A stretch of 64,000 nucleotides of DNA, from contig NZ_CP072943.1 of assembly GCF_018069705.1 (NCBI RefSeq), forward strand, positions 2,295,453-2,359,452. The letters run 5' to 3'. The notes below the pieces were generated by a model. It worked only from the letters and a program-made list of their open reading frames with translations, made no database searches and had not been told where the DNA came from. Positions 17,455-28,209 of this stretch are shown here, in pieces; position 1 is the stretch's first letter, and each line of letters begins with the position of its first letter. A program made the position numbers and the translations under genes. The stretch comes from Aminithiophilus ramosus (GTDB lineage: Bacteria; Synergistota; Synergistia; Synergistales; Aminithiophilaceae).

Positions 17455-20400
17455 GGCTCTCTCTCCTGTGGCGATCTCTTTCCCGAAAGAACTCCACGTC
17501 GGGAAAGGCCACCCTCATCGGCTATTTCGTCAAAGGCCATGAAGCCCGGAAAGCCTTGAAGGACCTGAGGCGGAAGGGCTATCGGCACATCGCCCGGGTA
17601 AGCCGAAGCGCCGAAGGCACGCTCTCCATCGGAGACGTCTCCCCCTGGGTCCGAATCGGCCTGCAGGCCGCTGCGTTCGCCCTTTTCGGGGGCCTTTCCG
17701 CCCTGCTCTTCCCCGTTCATCACGGGTCATTCTCTCTGTCCGTCCCTGTCGGCGGTCTGGCCGGGCTCGCCCTGAGTCACCTCTGGATCGGGCACTTCCG
17801 ATTCGGCACAGGCAGGAAGGAGCTCGAAAGGCAAGCCCGTCGTCTCATTCCGGGCGAAACGGCCCTGGTCCTTCTGGCGCCCATCGAACAGTTGCGGGAC
17901 CCCATGACCGTTCTGCTGGGACAGGGCGAGATGGCTCCGACCATCTTCGTCCTCCACCCACGAAGGGAAAACCCGAACCGTCTCAAGGAGAGCCGCCCCC
18001 CCGGCAGCGTCCCGCCCAATCCCGCGCCGCTTCAGGAACAGAGCCGACGCCTGGCCAGGGGCCATCGGCTCGATGTCCGCCCTCCGAGGGACAGAAAACT
18101 CCTGAAACGGCTGGAGAGGGGCCGCCGGTGGGTGCAGCAGGTCTGCCTCGATCTATCCGAAGCCTCGCGCCTCCTGCAGAGCGTTCCATCGACGGCCGAG
18201 TGGCTCCTCGACAACGAATACCTTTTCGAGGGCAACGCCCGGGACGTGAGTCTCAACCTCCCCCGCCGCTATTACCGGCAGCTCCCGGCCCTGGCCGAGG
18301 GACCGCATCGCGGTCATCCCCGCATCTACGACCTGGCCCGGGAATTGGTCGCCCTCTCCGATCTCCACCTGGAGGAGGAGAACATTCTGGCCTTCACCGA
18401 GGCCTATCAGAAGGAGAAGCCCCTCCTGATCGGCGAACTCTGGGCTCTTCCTCAAATGCTCCGCATCGCCCTGATCGAGGGGATAGAGGTCATCGCCGAT
18501 CGGGCCCTGACGGAACTGAGAGATCACGAGTCGGCCGACCTATGGGCCAACCGACTGGTCACGGCCAACCGGAACAATCCCAACGGCCTTTTTCCCCTCA
18601 TGGCGGAACTGACTCAAACCCTTCCGGACCCGAGCCCTCACTTCGCCGCTCAGCTCGTCGATTCTCTCTACGACGAAGGCGCGGTCCTGGTTCCCGTGCG
18701 AAGCTGGCTGGAACAGGCCTTCGGCAAGTCCCTGAAGGAGATCCTCATGCAGGAGAGGAAACGCCAGACGAAAGACGAGTTTTCCATCGGGAACGCCTTC
18801 GGAAGCCTCCGCCGACTGGCCCTCCTCGACTGGAAGGAGTGTTTCGAGAGGCTGAGCCAGGTGGAGGAGACGCTGCGCCGAGATCCTTCCGGGATCTACC
18901 CCCGAATGGATTTCGCCACCCGCGACCGCTACCGCCGGGCCGTCGAGGACCTGCGCCGGGGATCGGATCAGAGCGAGGAGGCCATCGCCCGGAAAGCCGT
19001 CGACCTGGCGGCGGCCCCGTCCTCCTCGGAGGATGCCGAACGGCAGGATCACGTCGGGACCTATCTGATAGGCGAAAAGCGAAACGATCTGGCCCAGCTC
19101 GTCGGCTGCCGGGAGTCTTTTCGCTTTCGCGCCCTGAGTTGGGCTCACGCCAACCACTCGCCCCTCTACCTCGTCGGGTTGACGACTCTGACCGTGACGC
19201 TGCTCCTGACGGCCCTCCATATCGGCTTTCACCGGCAGAGTCCGGCGACGCAGGTCCTCTTCGCCCTCCTTGCGGCCATTCCGGCGAGCCAGATAGCCCT
19301 TGAACTGCTGAATCTCCTCGTCATGGCCCTCTTCCCTCCACGCTCCCTGCCCAAAATGGACTTCAGAACCTCGGGGATTCCCGATGCCTTTCGGACTCTC
19401 GTCGTCGTGCCCATGCTGCTGTCCGACGAAGAGGCGATCAAAACCGAAGTGGAAAAACTGGAGATCCGCTTTCTGGCCAACCGCGAGGAGAATCTCCTTT
19501 TCGCCCTCTACCCCGATTATCTCGATTCGGACAGCCTCCACGACAAGAACGACGAGACTCTGCTGAGCGTCATGACGCAGAGCATGGAAGAACTCGAAAA
19601 ACGACATGGCGTCGGGCGCTTCTTCCTCTTCCTCCGGGAACGGACGTGGAGCGAAAGCGAACAGAAATTCATCGGATGGGAACGCAAGCGGGGAAAGCTG
19701 GAGGAGCTGAACGGCCTCATCTCCGGCACAGGACCCCGCGACGGAGCGAAACAGGTCTGCACGGGCGATCCGGAGAGACTTGCCGACGTGAGGTTCGTCA
19801 TCACCCTCGACAGCGATACCCAGCTGCCGCCGGGCTCGGCCCGCAGGATGATCGAAACGCTGGCCCACCCGCTGAACCGGGCGCGCCTCGACGGGAACGG
19901 ACAGGTCCGGTCGGGGTACACGCTCATTCAGCCCCGCGTGAGCCCCTCCCTTCCGAGCACGAGCGGTTCCCCCTTCAGCCGCCTCTTTTCGGACCCCGTC
20001 GGCATCGATCCCTACACCCAGGCCATATCCGATGTCTACCAGGACATGACGGGAGCGGGCTCCTACCACGGCAAAGGCATCTACGACGTGCGTCTTTTCG
20101 ACCGGATCCTTTCCGGGCGCTTTCCCGAGGCACGGCTGCTCAGCCACGACCTGATCGAGGGAGCCCATGTCCGGGTGGGGCTGGCCAGCGACATCGAGCT
20201 TTTCGACGAATTCCCTCAGGACTACCGGACGTACAGCCGGCGCCAGCACCGGTGGATCAGGGGCGACTGGCAGATCGCCGAATGGATCATGGCCCGCGTC
20301 CCTCTGGCAAAGGGAGGAAGGGGGCCCAACCCGCTCTCCTGCTTCGACCGATGGAAGATCCTCGACAATCTCCGCCGCAGCCTTCTCCCGTCGGCCAGCC

Positions 20401-23400
20401 TGGCCCTGCTCGTCGCCGCATGGTTCGTCTCCGCGGAAGCCTCCCTGGCCGCCGGGGTCCTCGTGGCCACACAGCTGTTCTTCCACTCTCTCCTGCAGCC
20501 CTTCCGATGGGCGGCAGGGCGGGGTTTGGGAGGCACCTCGCTCGCAAAAGGGGCCCACGATCTGCTGCGGGTCATCGTCGAGGCGGCCCTGCTTCCCCAT
20601 CAGAGCCTTCTCGCCCTGGACGCCGTCACGCGCGTCGTCTACCGCCGCCTCATCTCGCACCGCAAGCTGCTGGAATGGACTTCGGCTCAGGCGGAACAGA
20701 ACAAAAGAGGCCCCCAGGGGAGCCCCCTGCGGCTTTCCATGGCCGCAGCCAGCCTTTTCAGTCTGCTCGTCTTCGGGGCCGTCGCCCAGGCAGGACCGAC
20801 CAGCCTCCTGTCGGCGACGCCCTGGCTGACGCTCTGGCTTGTCTCGCCCTTTATAGGCTGGCTGCTCAACAGGCTTCCGCCTCCTCGATCACCGCGAAGC
20901 CTCGTCGCCCCGGAGGATCGGACCTTTCTGAGGCTCATCGCCCGACGGACGTGGCGTTATTTTGCCGATTTCGTCGACGGCGGGACCTCCTGGCTCCCCC
21001 CCGACAACTATCAGGCCTCTTACCGGAAGGGGCTGGCCATGCGCACGAGTCCGACGAACATCGCCCTCTACCTGGTCAGCGTGCTGAGCGCCCGCGATTT
21101 CGGCTACCTGACCGCCGACGGAGTGGTTCAGACGATGACGCCGACGATGAGGGCCATCGGGAAACTGGAGCGCCACGAAGGGCATCTCCTCAACTGGTAC
21201 GACGTTCAAACGGGGCAGCCCCTGGAACCCCGTTACGTCTCCGCCGTGGACAGCGGGAACCTTCTCGGCGCTCTCCTGACTCTCGATCAGGGACTCCAGG
21301 CTCTCGTCGAGATGCCGATCCTCGACGACCGGCTCTTCGCCGGGCTTCATGACACAGGAGCTCTTCTGAGAGCGGCCCTTCTGAAGGACGGAAATTCCCC
21401 CTTCCCCGTCGGCTCACTGGATTCCCTCCTGCACGCCTGGGCCTCTCCGCCCGATTCCGTCGCCGATCGCCTGCACCTGCTGCGACAGACGGGAACGCCT
21501 TTCGCCCTCCATTCCGAGAAGAGCGCCGACGGCTCCGACGAGCCGGGAGACGTGGCCTATTGGACCGACCAGACGGCTCGGCAGGTGTCGGCCCTGCTGA
21601 ACCTGGCCGATCGCTACCTGTGCTGGATCGAAATGCTGGCTGAGAAGACGGAAGAGGAGATCCGGACCCTCGCTCCGGAAGCCCTTTCCTCCTTCCGACA
21701 GGCCCTGACCCGTTCCCCCTCCCTCAAGGAGCTGAAGGAGGGCAGGGATGACGGCACCCTTTTCCTCCAGGCTCTGGAAAAAGCCCCCTCCGTGGCGGAA
21801 AACCTCTCGCCGTGGATCGGAAAACTCCGAGAAGCCCTTGCCACGTCGAAGTGGCTGGCCGGGGAGATGGCAGGCCTCATCGAAGGCCTGGCAGACGAAA
21901 GCCGCGAGCTTGCCCGGTCGATCAACATGAAATTTCTCTACAACACCGACCGCCACCTCTTCTCCATCGGATTCAACGTCTCCGAGGGCCGTCTCGACCG
22001 CGCCTTTTACGATCTTCTGGCAAGCGAAGCGCGCCTCGGAAGCTTCATCGCCATCGCCAGGGGGGAGATCCCCATTCAGCACTGGTTCGCCATGGGACGG
22101 CCCTACGGAGCCATCGGTCGACGGCGATCCCTGCTCAGCTGGACGGGAACGATGTTCGAATACCTGATGCCGCTGCTCTTCCAGCGATCCTACGACAAGA
22201 CGCTGCTGGACAAGGCCGCCGGAGAGGCCGTCAAAATCCAGATCGACTTCGGACGCAAACACCACGTCCCCTGGGGGACATCGGAATGCGCCTTCGGAGA
22301 CCTCGACATCCAGAAGACCTACCAATACCAGGCCTTCGGCGTTCCCGAGCTGGGTCTGAAGCGGGGACTCGTCGACAAGATCGTCGTCGCGCCCTACGCC
22401 ACCTTCCTGGCCCTGGCCTTCGAGCCCCGAGAGGCCCTGCAGAATCTGAAGCGCCTGGCCGCCCTGGGATTGCTGGGAGAATACGGCTACTACGAGGCCA
22501 TCGACTACAGCCGACGGGCGAACCATGAATCCGGCTCGGGCGTGATCGTCCATGCCTACATGGCCCACCATCAGGGAATGAGCTTCCTCGCCCTGAACAA
22601 TTTCCTTCACGAGAACCGCCTCCGGGATCACTTCCACAAAGACATGCGCGTGCGCACCGTGGAATCCCTGCTTTACGAGCGCATCCCCACCTCGCCGCCG
22701 CTGCAGCACATCGCCACCCGCGAGCGCGTCTCTTCCGTATCCTCCGTCGGTGAAGCCGCCCCCGCCGTCAGCCTCTTCGACACGCCCCATACGGCGACGG
22801 TCAAGACCCAGATCCTGTCCAACGGGCGCTACGGCCTCATGATCACGGCCGCAGGCGGAGGCTACAGCCGCTGGAAGGATCTGGACATCACGCGCTGGCA
22901 ATCCGATCCGACTCGGGATTCCCAGGGGAGCTTCTGCTACTTCCGCGACCTCGATTCGGGCCGTCTCTGGTGCAACACCTACCACCCGACGGACGGCAAG
23001 ACCGCCTCCTTCCGCGTCAACTTCACCCTCGACCGGGCCGTCTTCCACCGCATCGACGACGGGATCGAAAGCGAGACGGAAATGATCGTGGCCCCCGAAG
23101 ACGACGTCGAAATCCGCCGGATCACGCTGATCAACCGTTCCACCCAGAGACGGCGGATCGAACTGACCAGCTATGTCGAACTGGCACTGGCGCCGCACAG
23201 GGCAGACCGTCAGCACCCGGCCTTCAGCAAGCTCTTCGTTCAGACCGAGGCCCTGACCGAAGAGAGGGCCCTCCTGGCCTGGCGTCGCACCAAAAGCGAC
23301 GACGAGAGGACCCTCTACGTGGGGCACCGCCTGACTGCGGCGAAAAACGCCGACACATCTTTCCCCGCCCCTCTGCGCTTCGAAACGGATCGGAGCCGCT

Positions 23401-26400
23401 TCATTGGCCGGGGGCACTCCCTCTCGGCCCCCATGGGCGCCCTTCTCGAACCGGGAGGAAGCCAGGGCTTCGTCATCGATCCCATTCTCAGCCTGCGCCA
23501 TGGCATCACTCTGGAACCGGGAGAGAGAAGGGAGGTCTCCCTCATCCTGGCCGCAGGCTCCTCCCGTCGGGAAGTGACGGATCTGATGGTCAAGTTCGGC
23601 GAACCGCATGCCATCGATCAGGCCATGGACATGGCCTGGGCTTCGGCTCAGCTCAACCTGCGTCTTCTGAGGATTCAGCCCGACGAGGCGCGCCGCTTTC
23701 AGCAGATCGCAGGCCACATCCTCTACCCCAACGCCCTCCTGCGCTCGGCCCCGCAACACATCGCCGCGAACAGGAAAGGACAGTCGGGACTCTGGGCCTA
23801 CGGCCTTTCGGGAGACCTGCCCCTCGTTCTCGTCTCCATCGGCGAGGCACGCGACATGGGACTGGTCCGCCAGATTCTCCAGGCCCACGCCTACTGGACC
23901 CTGCAGGGCCTCTCGACGGATCTGGTCCTTCTCAACGAGGAGAACAGCGGCTACGAACAGCCGCTCCGCAACGATCTCGAACGCCTGATTCAATCTCACG
24001 GAACGGCTCCGGGGCCGGAACAGCCGGGCAACATCCGCCTCCTCACGGCCGACCTCCTTCCGCCGGAAGACCTGACGCTGCTGAGAGCCGTCGCGAGCGT
24101 GGCCCTGGCGGCGGCCCGGGGCACCCTGCCTCAGCAGATCGCCGCGGCCGCTCCCGAGGGATCGGTCCTGCCCGAAATCAAAAAGACCGGAGACGATCGA
24201 CGAGGTCCATCGGCCGTCCTTCCCTTCATGGAGCTCCCCTTCTTCAACAGCCTGGGAGGATTCACCCCCGACGGCCGCGAATACGTCATCTACCTCGGCC
24301 CCTCCATGGACACGCCCGCGCCCTGGGCCAACATCATGGCCAACCCGACGTTCGGCACCCTCGTCAGCGAGACGGGAGCCGGCTTCACCTGGCAAGGCAA
24401 CAGCCAGCGCAACCGTCTGACGCCCTGGTCCAACGACCCCGTCCTGAACCCCTCCTCGGAGGCGATCTACCTCCGCGACGAGGAGACGGGAGTCTACTGG
24501 ACGACGACGGCCTCCCCCATCCGCGAAGAGGGAGCCTACCGCGCCCGTCACGGGGCGGGCTACACCGTCTTCGAACACAACAGCCACGAAATCGACCAGG
24601 AACTGACCGTCTTCGTCCCCGTCGACGACCAGGGCGGAGAGCCGATCAAACTGCAGAGACTGGCCCTCTTCAACGACTCGGACCAGCCGCGCGAACTTTC
24701 GGTCACCTACTACGTGGAATGGGCCCTGGGCGAGACGCGCGAGGCCTCTCAGATGCAGATCGTCACGACCTGGGACGACGAAGCCCAGGCTCTTGTGGCC
24801 CGCAACGCCTATCACGGCGACTACGGAGGACAGGTGGCCTTCGCCGCCGTGAGCGAACCCGTCGGCTCCTACACGGGAGACAGGACGGCCTTTCTGGGAC
24901 GTAACCGCTCGCCCCAAAACCCGGCGGCGATGGAACGCGTCCGGCTTTCACGCCGGACCGGAGCGAACCTCGACCCCTGCGCCGCGCTGCAGGTCACGGT
25001 GACCCTGGCACCGAGAGAGCGCCGGGAAATCGTCTGCATGCTCGGTCAGGCGCCCTCGATCGAAGCCGCCCGCAGTCTGGTCGAGACCTACAGGGACAGC
25101 ACCGCCCCGGAGAGGGCGCTGAGGCGGACTCAGGCCTGGTGGGAAGATCTCCTCGGAACGATCCAGGTCCGCACGCCGGAACTCTCGGCCGATCTCATGA
25201 TCAACCGCTGGCTGCTCTACCAGGACCTGAGCTGCCGCATCTGGGGACGCTCCGGCTTCTACCAGTCCGGCGGCGCCTTCGGCTTCCGCGACCAGCTGCA
25301 GGACGTCATGGCTCTTCTCCACACCCGTCCTCGGCTGGCCCGGGAACACATCCTGCAGGCGGCAAGCCGACAGTTCAAGGAGGGGGACGTTCAGCACTGG
25401 TGGCATCCCCCCGGCGGGGAGGGGATCCGCTCGCGGATCTCCGACGACCTCCTGTGGCTCCCCTTCGTCGTCGCCCGCTACGTGAACGTAACCGCCGACA
25501 GGACCCTCCTGGACGAACTCGTCCCCTTCGTTGACGCGCCCCTGCTGAAAGACGACCAGCAGGAGAGTTTCCAATCACCAGGTCCCTCGGCGGAAAGGGC
25601 CACCCTCTTCGAGCACTGCCGTCGGGCGCTGGCCCACAGTCAACGCTTCGGCGTCAACGGCCTGCCCCTGATCGGATCGGGAGACTGGAACGACGGAATG
25701 AATCGCGTCGGCGCCGGAGGAAAAGGAGAGAGCGTCTGGCTGGGCTGGTTCATGGTCCATGTTCTGAGGGGAATGTCGGAGATGGCCGATCTTATGGGGC
25801 TGGACGAAACAGGCCGCTCCTTCGAGGCGGAACGGGAAGCGCTGATCGAAAAGATCGAGGCTTTCGCCTGGGACGGAGAGTGGTACCGGAGGGCCACCTT
25901 CGACGACGGAACCCTCCTGGGCTCGAAAAGCAGCGACGAGGGACAGATCTTTTCCCTGCCCCAATCCTGGGCCTGGCTCAGCGGCGCCGCCGAAACCGAC
26001 CGGGCACGGAAGGCCCTCGACGCGGCCTGGAGCCGCCTCGTCCGAAAAGAAGAAGGACTCGTCCTCCTCTTCGATCCTCCCTTCGACCGGACGGAACCCT
26101 CGCCGGGATATATCCAGGGCTACCCGCCGGGAGTGCGCGAAAACGGCGGCCAGTACACACACGCCGCCCTCTGGCTGGCCATGGCCATGGCCCGCAGCGG
26201 AAACGGCACGAGGGCGACGGAAATCCTCCGCCTCCTCAACCCCATCGAGCACAGCCGCGAACCGCAGGCCCTGTGGCGTTACGGCGTCGAACCCTACGTC
26301 GTCGCAGCCGACATCTACCGTCTGCCCGAACAGGTCGGCCGAGGAGGCTGGTCCTGGTACACGGGCTCGGCGGCCTGGATGTACCGCGCCTGGGTGGAGG

Positions 26401-26669
26401 AAATCCTGGGCCTCAACGTGCGGGGCGACACACTGGAACTGGCCCCCGTCATTCCCGGCTGGTGGGACGGATTCCAGATACGCTACCGCCACGGTGAAGC
26501 CCACTACGAAATTGAAGTCGCCAACCCGGACCACTGCGAAAGAGGCGTCGCCTCCGTCGAAATCGACGGACAGCCCGTCAGAGGGGGAATCATCGGCCTC
26601 AGCAAAGACCGGGGCAAACACAGGGTTCGGGTCCGCATGGGCAGACCGGAAAAAGAGCCGGGAGCCTGA
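17451..26669 (+). CDS. ndvB: Cyclic beta-1,2-glucan synthase (NdvB/ChvB family, GT84-GH94)
   Basis: A 3072-residue inner-membrane enzyme that initiates, elongates and cyclises beta-1,2-glucans from UDP-glucose. Residues 1-60 are a small N-terminal module (EARKALKDLRRKGYRHIARV) followed by two membrane helices (about 64-110). The glucoamylase/GT84 part has the FVITLDSDTQLPPG metal/sugar site at about 783 and the QHRWIRGDWQ motif at about 933, flanked by further membrane helices (about 565-605, 975-1010, 1095-1150). Two GH94-type sandwich/phosphorylase regions follow, with the catalytic block GSGDWNDGMNRVG at about 2740. Length is at the upper end of the family (about 2800-2900). Coupled to the small ORF at 17380. 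The product would be a periplasmic or surface glucan linked to osmoadaptation or host interaction. Confidence 0.93.
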   Translation: MRLSLLWRSLSRKNSTSGKATLIGYFVKGHEARKALKDLRRKGYRHIARVSRSAEGTLSIGDVSPWVRIGLQAAAFALFGGLSALLFPVHHGSFSLSVPVGGLAGLALSHLWIGHFRFGTGRKELERQARRLIPGETALVLLAPIEQLRDPMTVLLGQGEMAPTIFVLHPRRENPNRLKESRPPGSVPPNPAPLQEQSRRLARGHRLDVRPPRDRKLLKRLERGRRWVQQVCLDLSEASRLLQSVPSTAEWLLDNEYLFEGNARDVSLNLPRRYYRQLPALAEGPHRGHPRIYDLARELVALSDLHLEEENILAFTEAYQKEKPLLIGELWALPQMLRIALIEGIEVIADRALTELRDHESADLWANRLVTANRNNPNGLFPLMAELTQTLPDPSPHFAAQLVDSLYDEGAVLVPVRSWLEQAFGKSLKEILMQERKRQTKDEFSIGNAFGSLRRLALLDWKECFERLSQVEETLRRDPSGIYPRMDFATRDRYRRAVEDLRRGSDQSEEAIARKAVDLAAAPSSSEDAERQDHVGTYLIGEKRNDLAQLVGCRESFRFRALSWAHANHSPLYLVGLTTLTVTLLLTALHIGFHRQSPATQVLFALLAAIPASQIALELLNLLVMALFPPRSLPKMDFRTSGIPDAFRTLVVVPMLLSDEEAIKTEVEKLEIRFLANREENLLFALYPDYLDSDSLHDKNDETLLSVMTQSMEELEKRHGVGRFFLFLRERTWSESEQKFIGWERKRGKLEELNGLISGTGPRDGAKQVCTGDPERLADVRFVITLDSDTQLPPGSARRMIETLAHPLNRARLDGNGQVRSGYTLIQPRVSPSLPSTSGSPFSRLFSDPVGIDPYTQAISDVYQDMTGAGSYHGKGIYDVRLFDRILSGRFPEARLLSHDLIEGAHVRVGLASDIELFDEFPQDYRTYSRRQHRWIRGDWQIAEWIMARVPLAKGGRGPNPLSCFDRWKILDNLRRSLLPSASLALLVAAWFVSAEASLAAGVLVATQLFFHSLLQPFRWAAGRGLGGTSLAKGAHDLLRVIVEAALLPHQSLLALDAVTRVVYRRLISHRKLLEWTSAQAEQNKRGPQGSPLRLSMAAASLFSLLVFGAVAQAGPTSLLSATPWLTLWLVSPFIGWLLNRLPPPRSPRSLVAPEDRTFLRLIARRTWRYFADFVDGGTSWLPPDNYQASYRKGLAMRTSPTNIALYLVSVLSARDFGYLTADGVVQTMTPTMRAIGKLERHEGHLLNWYDVQTGQPLEPRYVSAVDSGNLLGALLTLDQGLQALVEMPILDDRLFAGLHDTGALLRAALLKDGNSPFPVGSLDSLLHAWASPPDSVADRLHLLRQTGTPFALHSEKSADGSDEPGDVAYWTDQTARQVSALLNLADRYLCWIEMLAEKTEEEIRTLAPEALSSFRQALTRSPSLKELKEGRDDGTLFLQALEKAPSVAENLSPWIGKLREALATSKWLAGEMAGLIEGLADESRELARSINMKFLYNTDRHLFSIGFNVSEGRLDRAFYDLLASEARLGSFIAIARGEIPIQHWFAMGRPYGAIGRRRSLLSWTGTMFEYLMPLLFQRSYDKTLLDKAAGEAVKIQIDFGRKHHVPWGTSECAFGDLDIQKTYQYQAFGVPELGLKRGLVDKIVVAPYATFLALAFEPREALQNLKRLAALGLLGEYGYYEAIDYSRRANHESGSGVIVHAYMAHHQGMSFLALNNFLHENRLRDHFHKDMRVRTVESLLYERIPTSPPLQHIATRERVSSVSSVGEAAPAVSLFDTPHTATVKTQILSNGRYGLMITAAGGGYSRWKDLDITRWQSDPTRDSQGSFCYFRDLDSGRLWCNTYHPTDGKTASFRVNFTLDRAVFHRIDDGIESETEMIVAPEDDVEIRRITLINRSTQRRRIELTSYVELALAPHRADRQHPAFSKLFVQTEALTEERALLAWRRTKSDDERTLYVGHRLTAAKNADTSFPAPLRFETDRSRFIGRGHSLSAPMGALLEPGGSQGFVIDPILSLRHGITLEPGERREVSLILAAGSSRREVTDLMVKFGEPHAIDQAMDMAWASAQLNLRLLRIQPDEARRFQQIAGHILYPNALLRSAPQHIAANRKGQSGLWAYGLSGDLPLVLVSIGEARDMGLVRQILQAHAYWTLQGLSTDLVLLNEENSGYEQPLRNDLERLIQSHGTAPGPEQPGNIRLLTADLLPPEDLTLLRAVASVALAAARGTLPQQIAAAAPEGSVLPEIKKTGDDRRGPSAVLPFMELPFFNSLGGFTPDGREYVIYLGPSMDTPAPWANIMANPTFGTLVSETGAGFTWQGNSQRNRLTPWSNDPVLNPSSEAIYLRDEETGVYWTTTASPIREEGAYRARHGAGYTVFEHNSHEIDQELTVFVPVDDQGGEPIKLQRLALFNDSDQPRELSVTYYVEWALGETREASQMQIVTTWDDEAQALVARNAYHGDYGGQVAFAAVSEPVGSYTGDRTAFLGRNRSPQNPAAMERVRLSRRTGANLDPCAALQVTVTLAPRERREIVCMLGQAPSIEAARSLVETYRDSTAPERALRRTQAWWEDLLGTIQVRTPELSADLMINRWLLYQDLSCRIWGRSGFYQSGGAFGFRDQLQDVMALLHTRPRLAREHILQAASRQFKEGDVQHWWHPPGGEGIRSRISDDLLWLPFVVARYVNVTADRTLLDELVPFVDAPLLKDDQQESFQSPGPSAERATLFEHCRRALAHSQRFGVNGLPLIGSGDWNDGMNRVGAGGKGESVWLGWFMVHVLRGMSEMADLMGLDETGRSFEAEREALIEKIEAFAWDGEWYRRATFDDGTLLGSKSSDEGQIFSLPQSWAWLSGAAETDRARKALDAAWSRLVRKEEGLVLLFDPPFDRTEPSPGYIQGYPPGVRENGGQYTHAALWLAMAMARSGNGTRATEILRLLNPIEHSREPQALWRYGVEPYVVAADIYRLPEQVGRGGWSWYTGSAAWMYRAWVEEILGLNVRGDTLELAPVIPGWWDGFQIRYRHGEAHYEIEVANPDHCERGVASVEIDGQPVRGGIIGLSKDRGKHRVRVRMGRPEKEPGA

Positions 26670-26670
26670 C

Positions 26671-26961
26671 GAACTTTACAGACCGGCCGACGTCGACTTC
26701 GCCTCCGTCGGAAACGGCACCTACGTCGGCTCCGAAGACACGGGACTCGTCGCCGCCGACGTGCGCGTCACCGTCGAAGGGGGCGTCGTCACCGCCATCG
26801 ACCTGCTGCGCCACGAAAACGGCCGCGGCGAAAAGGCCGAAATCGTCGTCGACCGCGTCCTCGCCGCCCAGTCCCTCCGAGTCGACGCCGTATCGGGAGC
26901 CACGGGCAGCAGCAAAGTCATCCTGAAAGCCATCGAAAGGGCCCTGAAAAAGGCCCCCTGA
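26671..26961 (+). pseudogene. FMN-binding domain, no start codon, +1 relative to ndvB
   Basis: Directly after the ndvB stop, in the +1 frame, about 95 codons encode an FMN-binding domain of the NqrC/RnfG-related kind (Pfam PF04205): LYRPADVDFASVGNGTYVG, then a beta-rich middle, then DAVSGATGSSKVILKAIERAL with the SGAT threonine that carries flavin covalently in this family. No ATG, GTG or TTG is in frame near the domain start; the frame stays open backward into ndvB. A single extra base (GCCTGAC instead of GCTGAC) would separate the two, so this is either a frameshifted ndvB-FMN fusion, a translational-recoding fusion, or a gene that lost its N-terminus. No signal or membrane segment precedes the domain. 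Confidence 0.6.
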
Positions 26962-26973
26962 GGGACCTGCGCC

Positions 26974-27777
26974 TCAGCGCGCCTCGTAGCGCAGCGTCCT
27001 TCCCTCGAAGCGCGTCGGAGCCGTCGCCGTCGACAGAAGGAGCGAATCGTCGTCGATCTTCAGCTGGCGGAGCCTGACGGGAAAGGGAAAATCGCGGAAA
27101 TCGAGAAGGGGCTGGGCCTCCTCGATGGCCTCGACGATCTGGGCCATATCGGTCTCGGAATTGTTCACCGAGACCTGGTAGCCCTCCATGACGAGACGGT
27201 CCCGGTCCCGTATGGCCAGACGGCTCGAGATCTCGACGAAGGCCGATATGGCCCCCGAGGCGAAGCGGGCCGAGGCGGAAAAGCCGCCGGGACGCAGATC
27301 GAGATGAAGATCGCGCCATTGGGCCGAACCGGCCGAAAGAGTCGCCCCCAGGAGACAGTCGTTGAGATCCTTCTCGGTCACGCGCCCCTCGAAATAGCCC
27401 TGGACGGCCTCGACGACTGAGAGCCCCTCGGAGCCGTCGTCGAGATCGACTTTCACGAAAAGGGCCTCCAGACGGATCGCGTCGACGCGCAGCGCCCCCT
27501 GACCGGCGCCGCGGGCCTCCAGATAGAGGCGGCGGATCGATCCCGACGCGTCGGGCCCCCCTTCGAGGACCAGCTCCAGACTCTCGGGACGGAGCGTCTC
27601 GACCAGATCGCGAAGGAGCTTCACCTCCGGCTCCGAGCCCTCGACGGCCCCACGGAACACCTCGGGCGACGTGGCGGCGAAGGCCCCGGAAAGGCCGAAA
27701 CAGAAGGACGAAAACAGAAGCAGAAAAACGGCAAAAGCCCGCCCCCGGAACCGCGGAGCCCCAATCCTTCCTCTCAC
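26974..27777 (-). CDS. Exported DUF2993/LmeA-like protein
   Basis: A 267-residue protein with an N-terminal signal sequence (AFAVFLLLFSSFCFGLSGAFA) followed by a beta-rich domain with repeated LYLEARGAG, LRVDAIRLEALFVKVDL, VSVNNSETDMAQIVEAI and LRQLKIDDDSLLLS strings, the pattern of DUF2993 lipid-binding proteins. It is likely periplasmic; a ligand is not evident. The GTG at 27777 is seven bases from GAGGAGG and is preferred to the GTG at 27786. It converges on the FMN-binding reading frame with a 12-base gap. Confidence 0.75.
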   Translation of the reverse strand: MRGRIGAPRFRGRAFAVFLLLFSSFCFGLSGAFAATSPEVFRGAVEGSEPEVKLLRDLVETLRPESLELVLEGGPDASGSIRRLYLEARGAGQGALRVDAIRLEALFVKVDLDDGSEGLSVVEAVQGYFEGRVTEKDLNDCLLGATLSAGSAQWRDLHLDLRPGGFSASARFASGAISAFVEISSRLAIRDRDRLVMEGYQVSVNNSETDMAQIVEAIEEAQPLLDFRDFPFPVRLRQLKIDDDSLLLSTATAPTRFEGRTLRYEAR

Positions 27778-28209
27778 GAAAAGCACCTCCTCGATGAATG
27801 ACGGCCGCTTTTACCCTACCACCCCTTCCCCGGAGATTCCAGATCCCGCCTTCCGGGAGGCGAAGAGGCAGGGGCCGGGACGGATCGAGCCACCGATGCG
27901 ACGGAGCCGACGTTCCGGCGAAAGGCAGAGTCTCCGATTCGGGGAAACAGCGCCCCTCGCCCTTACCGTACCGCCGGGGCCCCTGTTGATCCGCAGCGGA
28001 AAGCCTCTCCCTCCGGGGAGAGGCTTTCTTCATCCTTTCCCCGGACCGGGACATCGCCCCGACCGACGGGAGAAGAAAACAGCGGCGGACGCTCGGCGCC
28101 CGGAAATCCACCCCATGCCGAGAGACCCCGCCGGAAAGAAGAGCCGTCAACGGCCCCCCCGCGAAGGAAGGGGCCTTCCTGCAACGGAGGCCGGGCACGT
28201 TCCGGCGAC
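27778..28209. other. Intergenic region with one terminator and no gene
   Basis: Separates two leftward genes. Apart from the hairpin at 27999-28028 I see no coding sequence, repeat or conserved motif; the GC-rich open frames crossing it have no ribosome sites. Confidence 0.5.
27999..28028. terminator. Hairpin terminator
   Basis: GAAAGCCTCTCC pairs with GGAGAGGCTTTC across a short CTCCGG loop and is followed on the plus strand by TTCATCCTTT; on the minus strand it lies 180 bases behind the XRE gene, whose transcript it may end. Confidence 0.55.
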
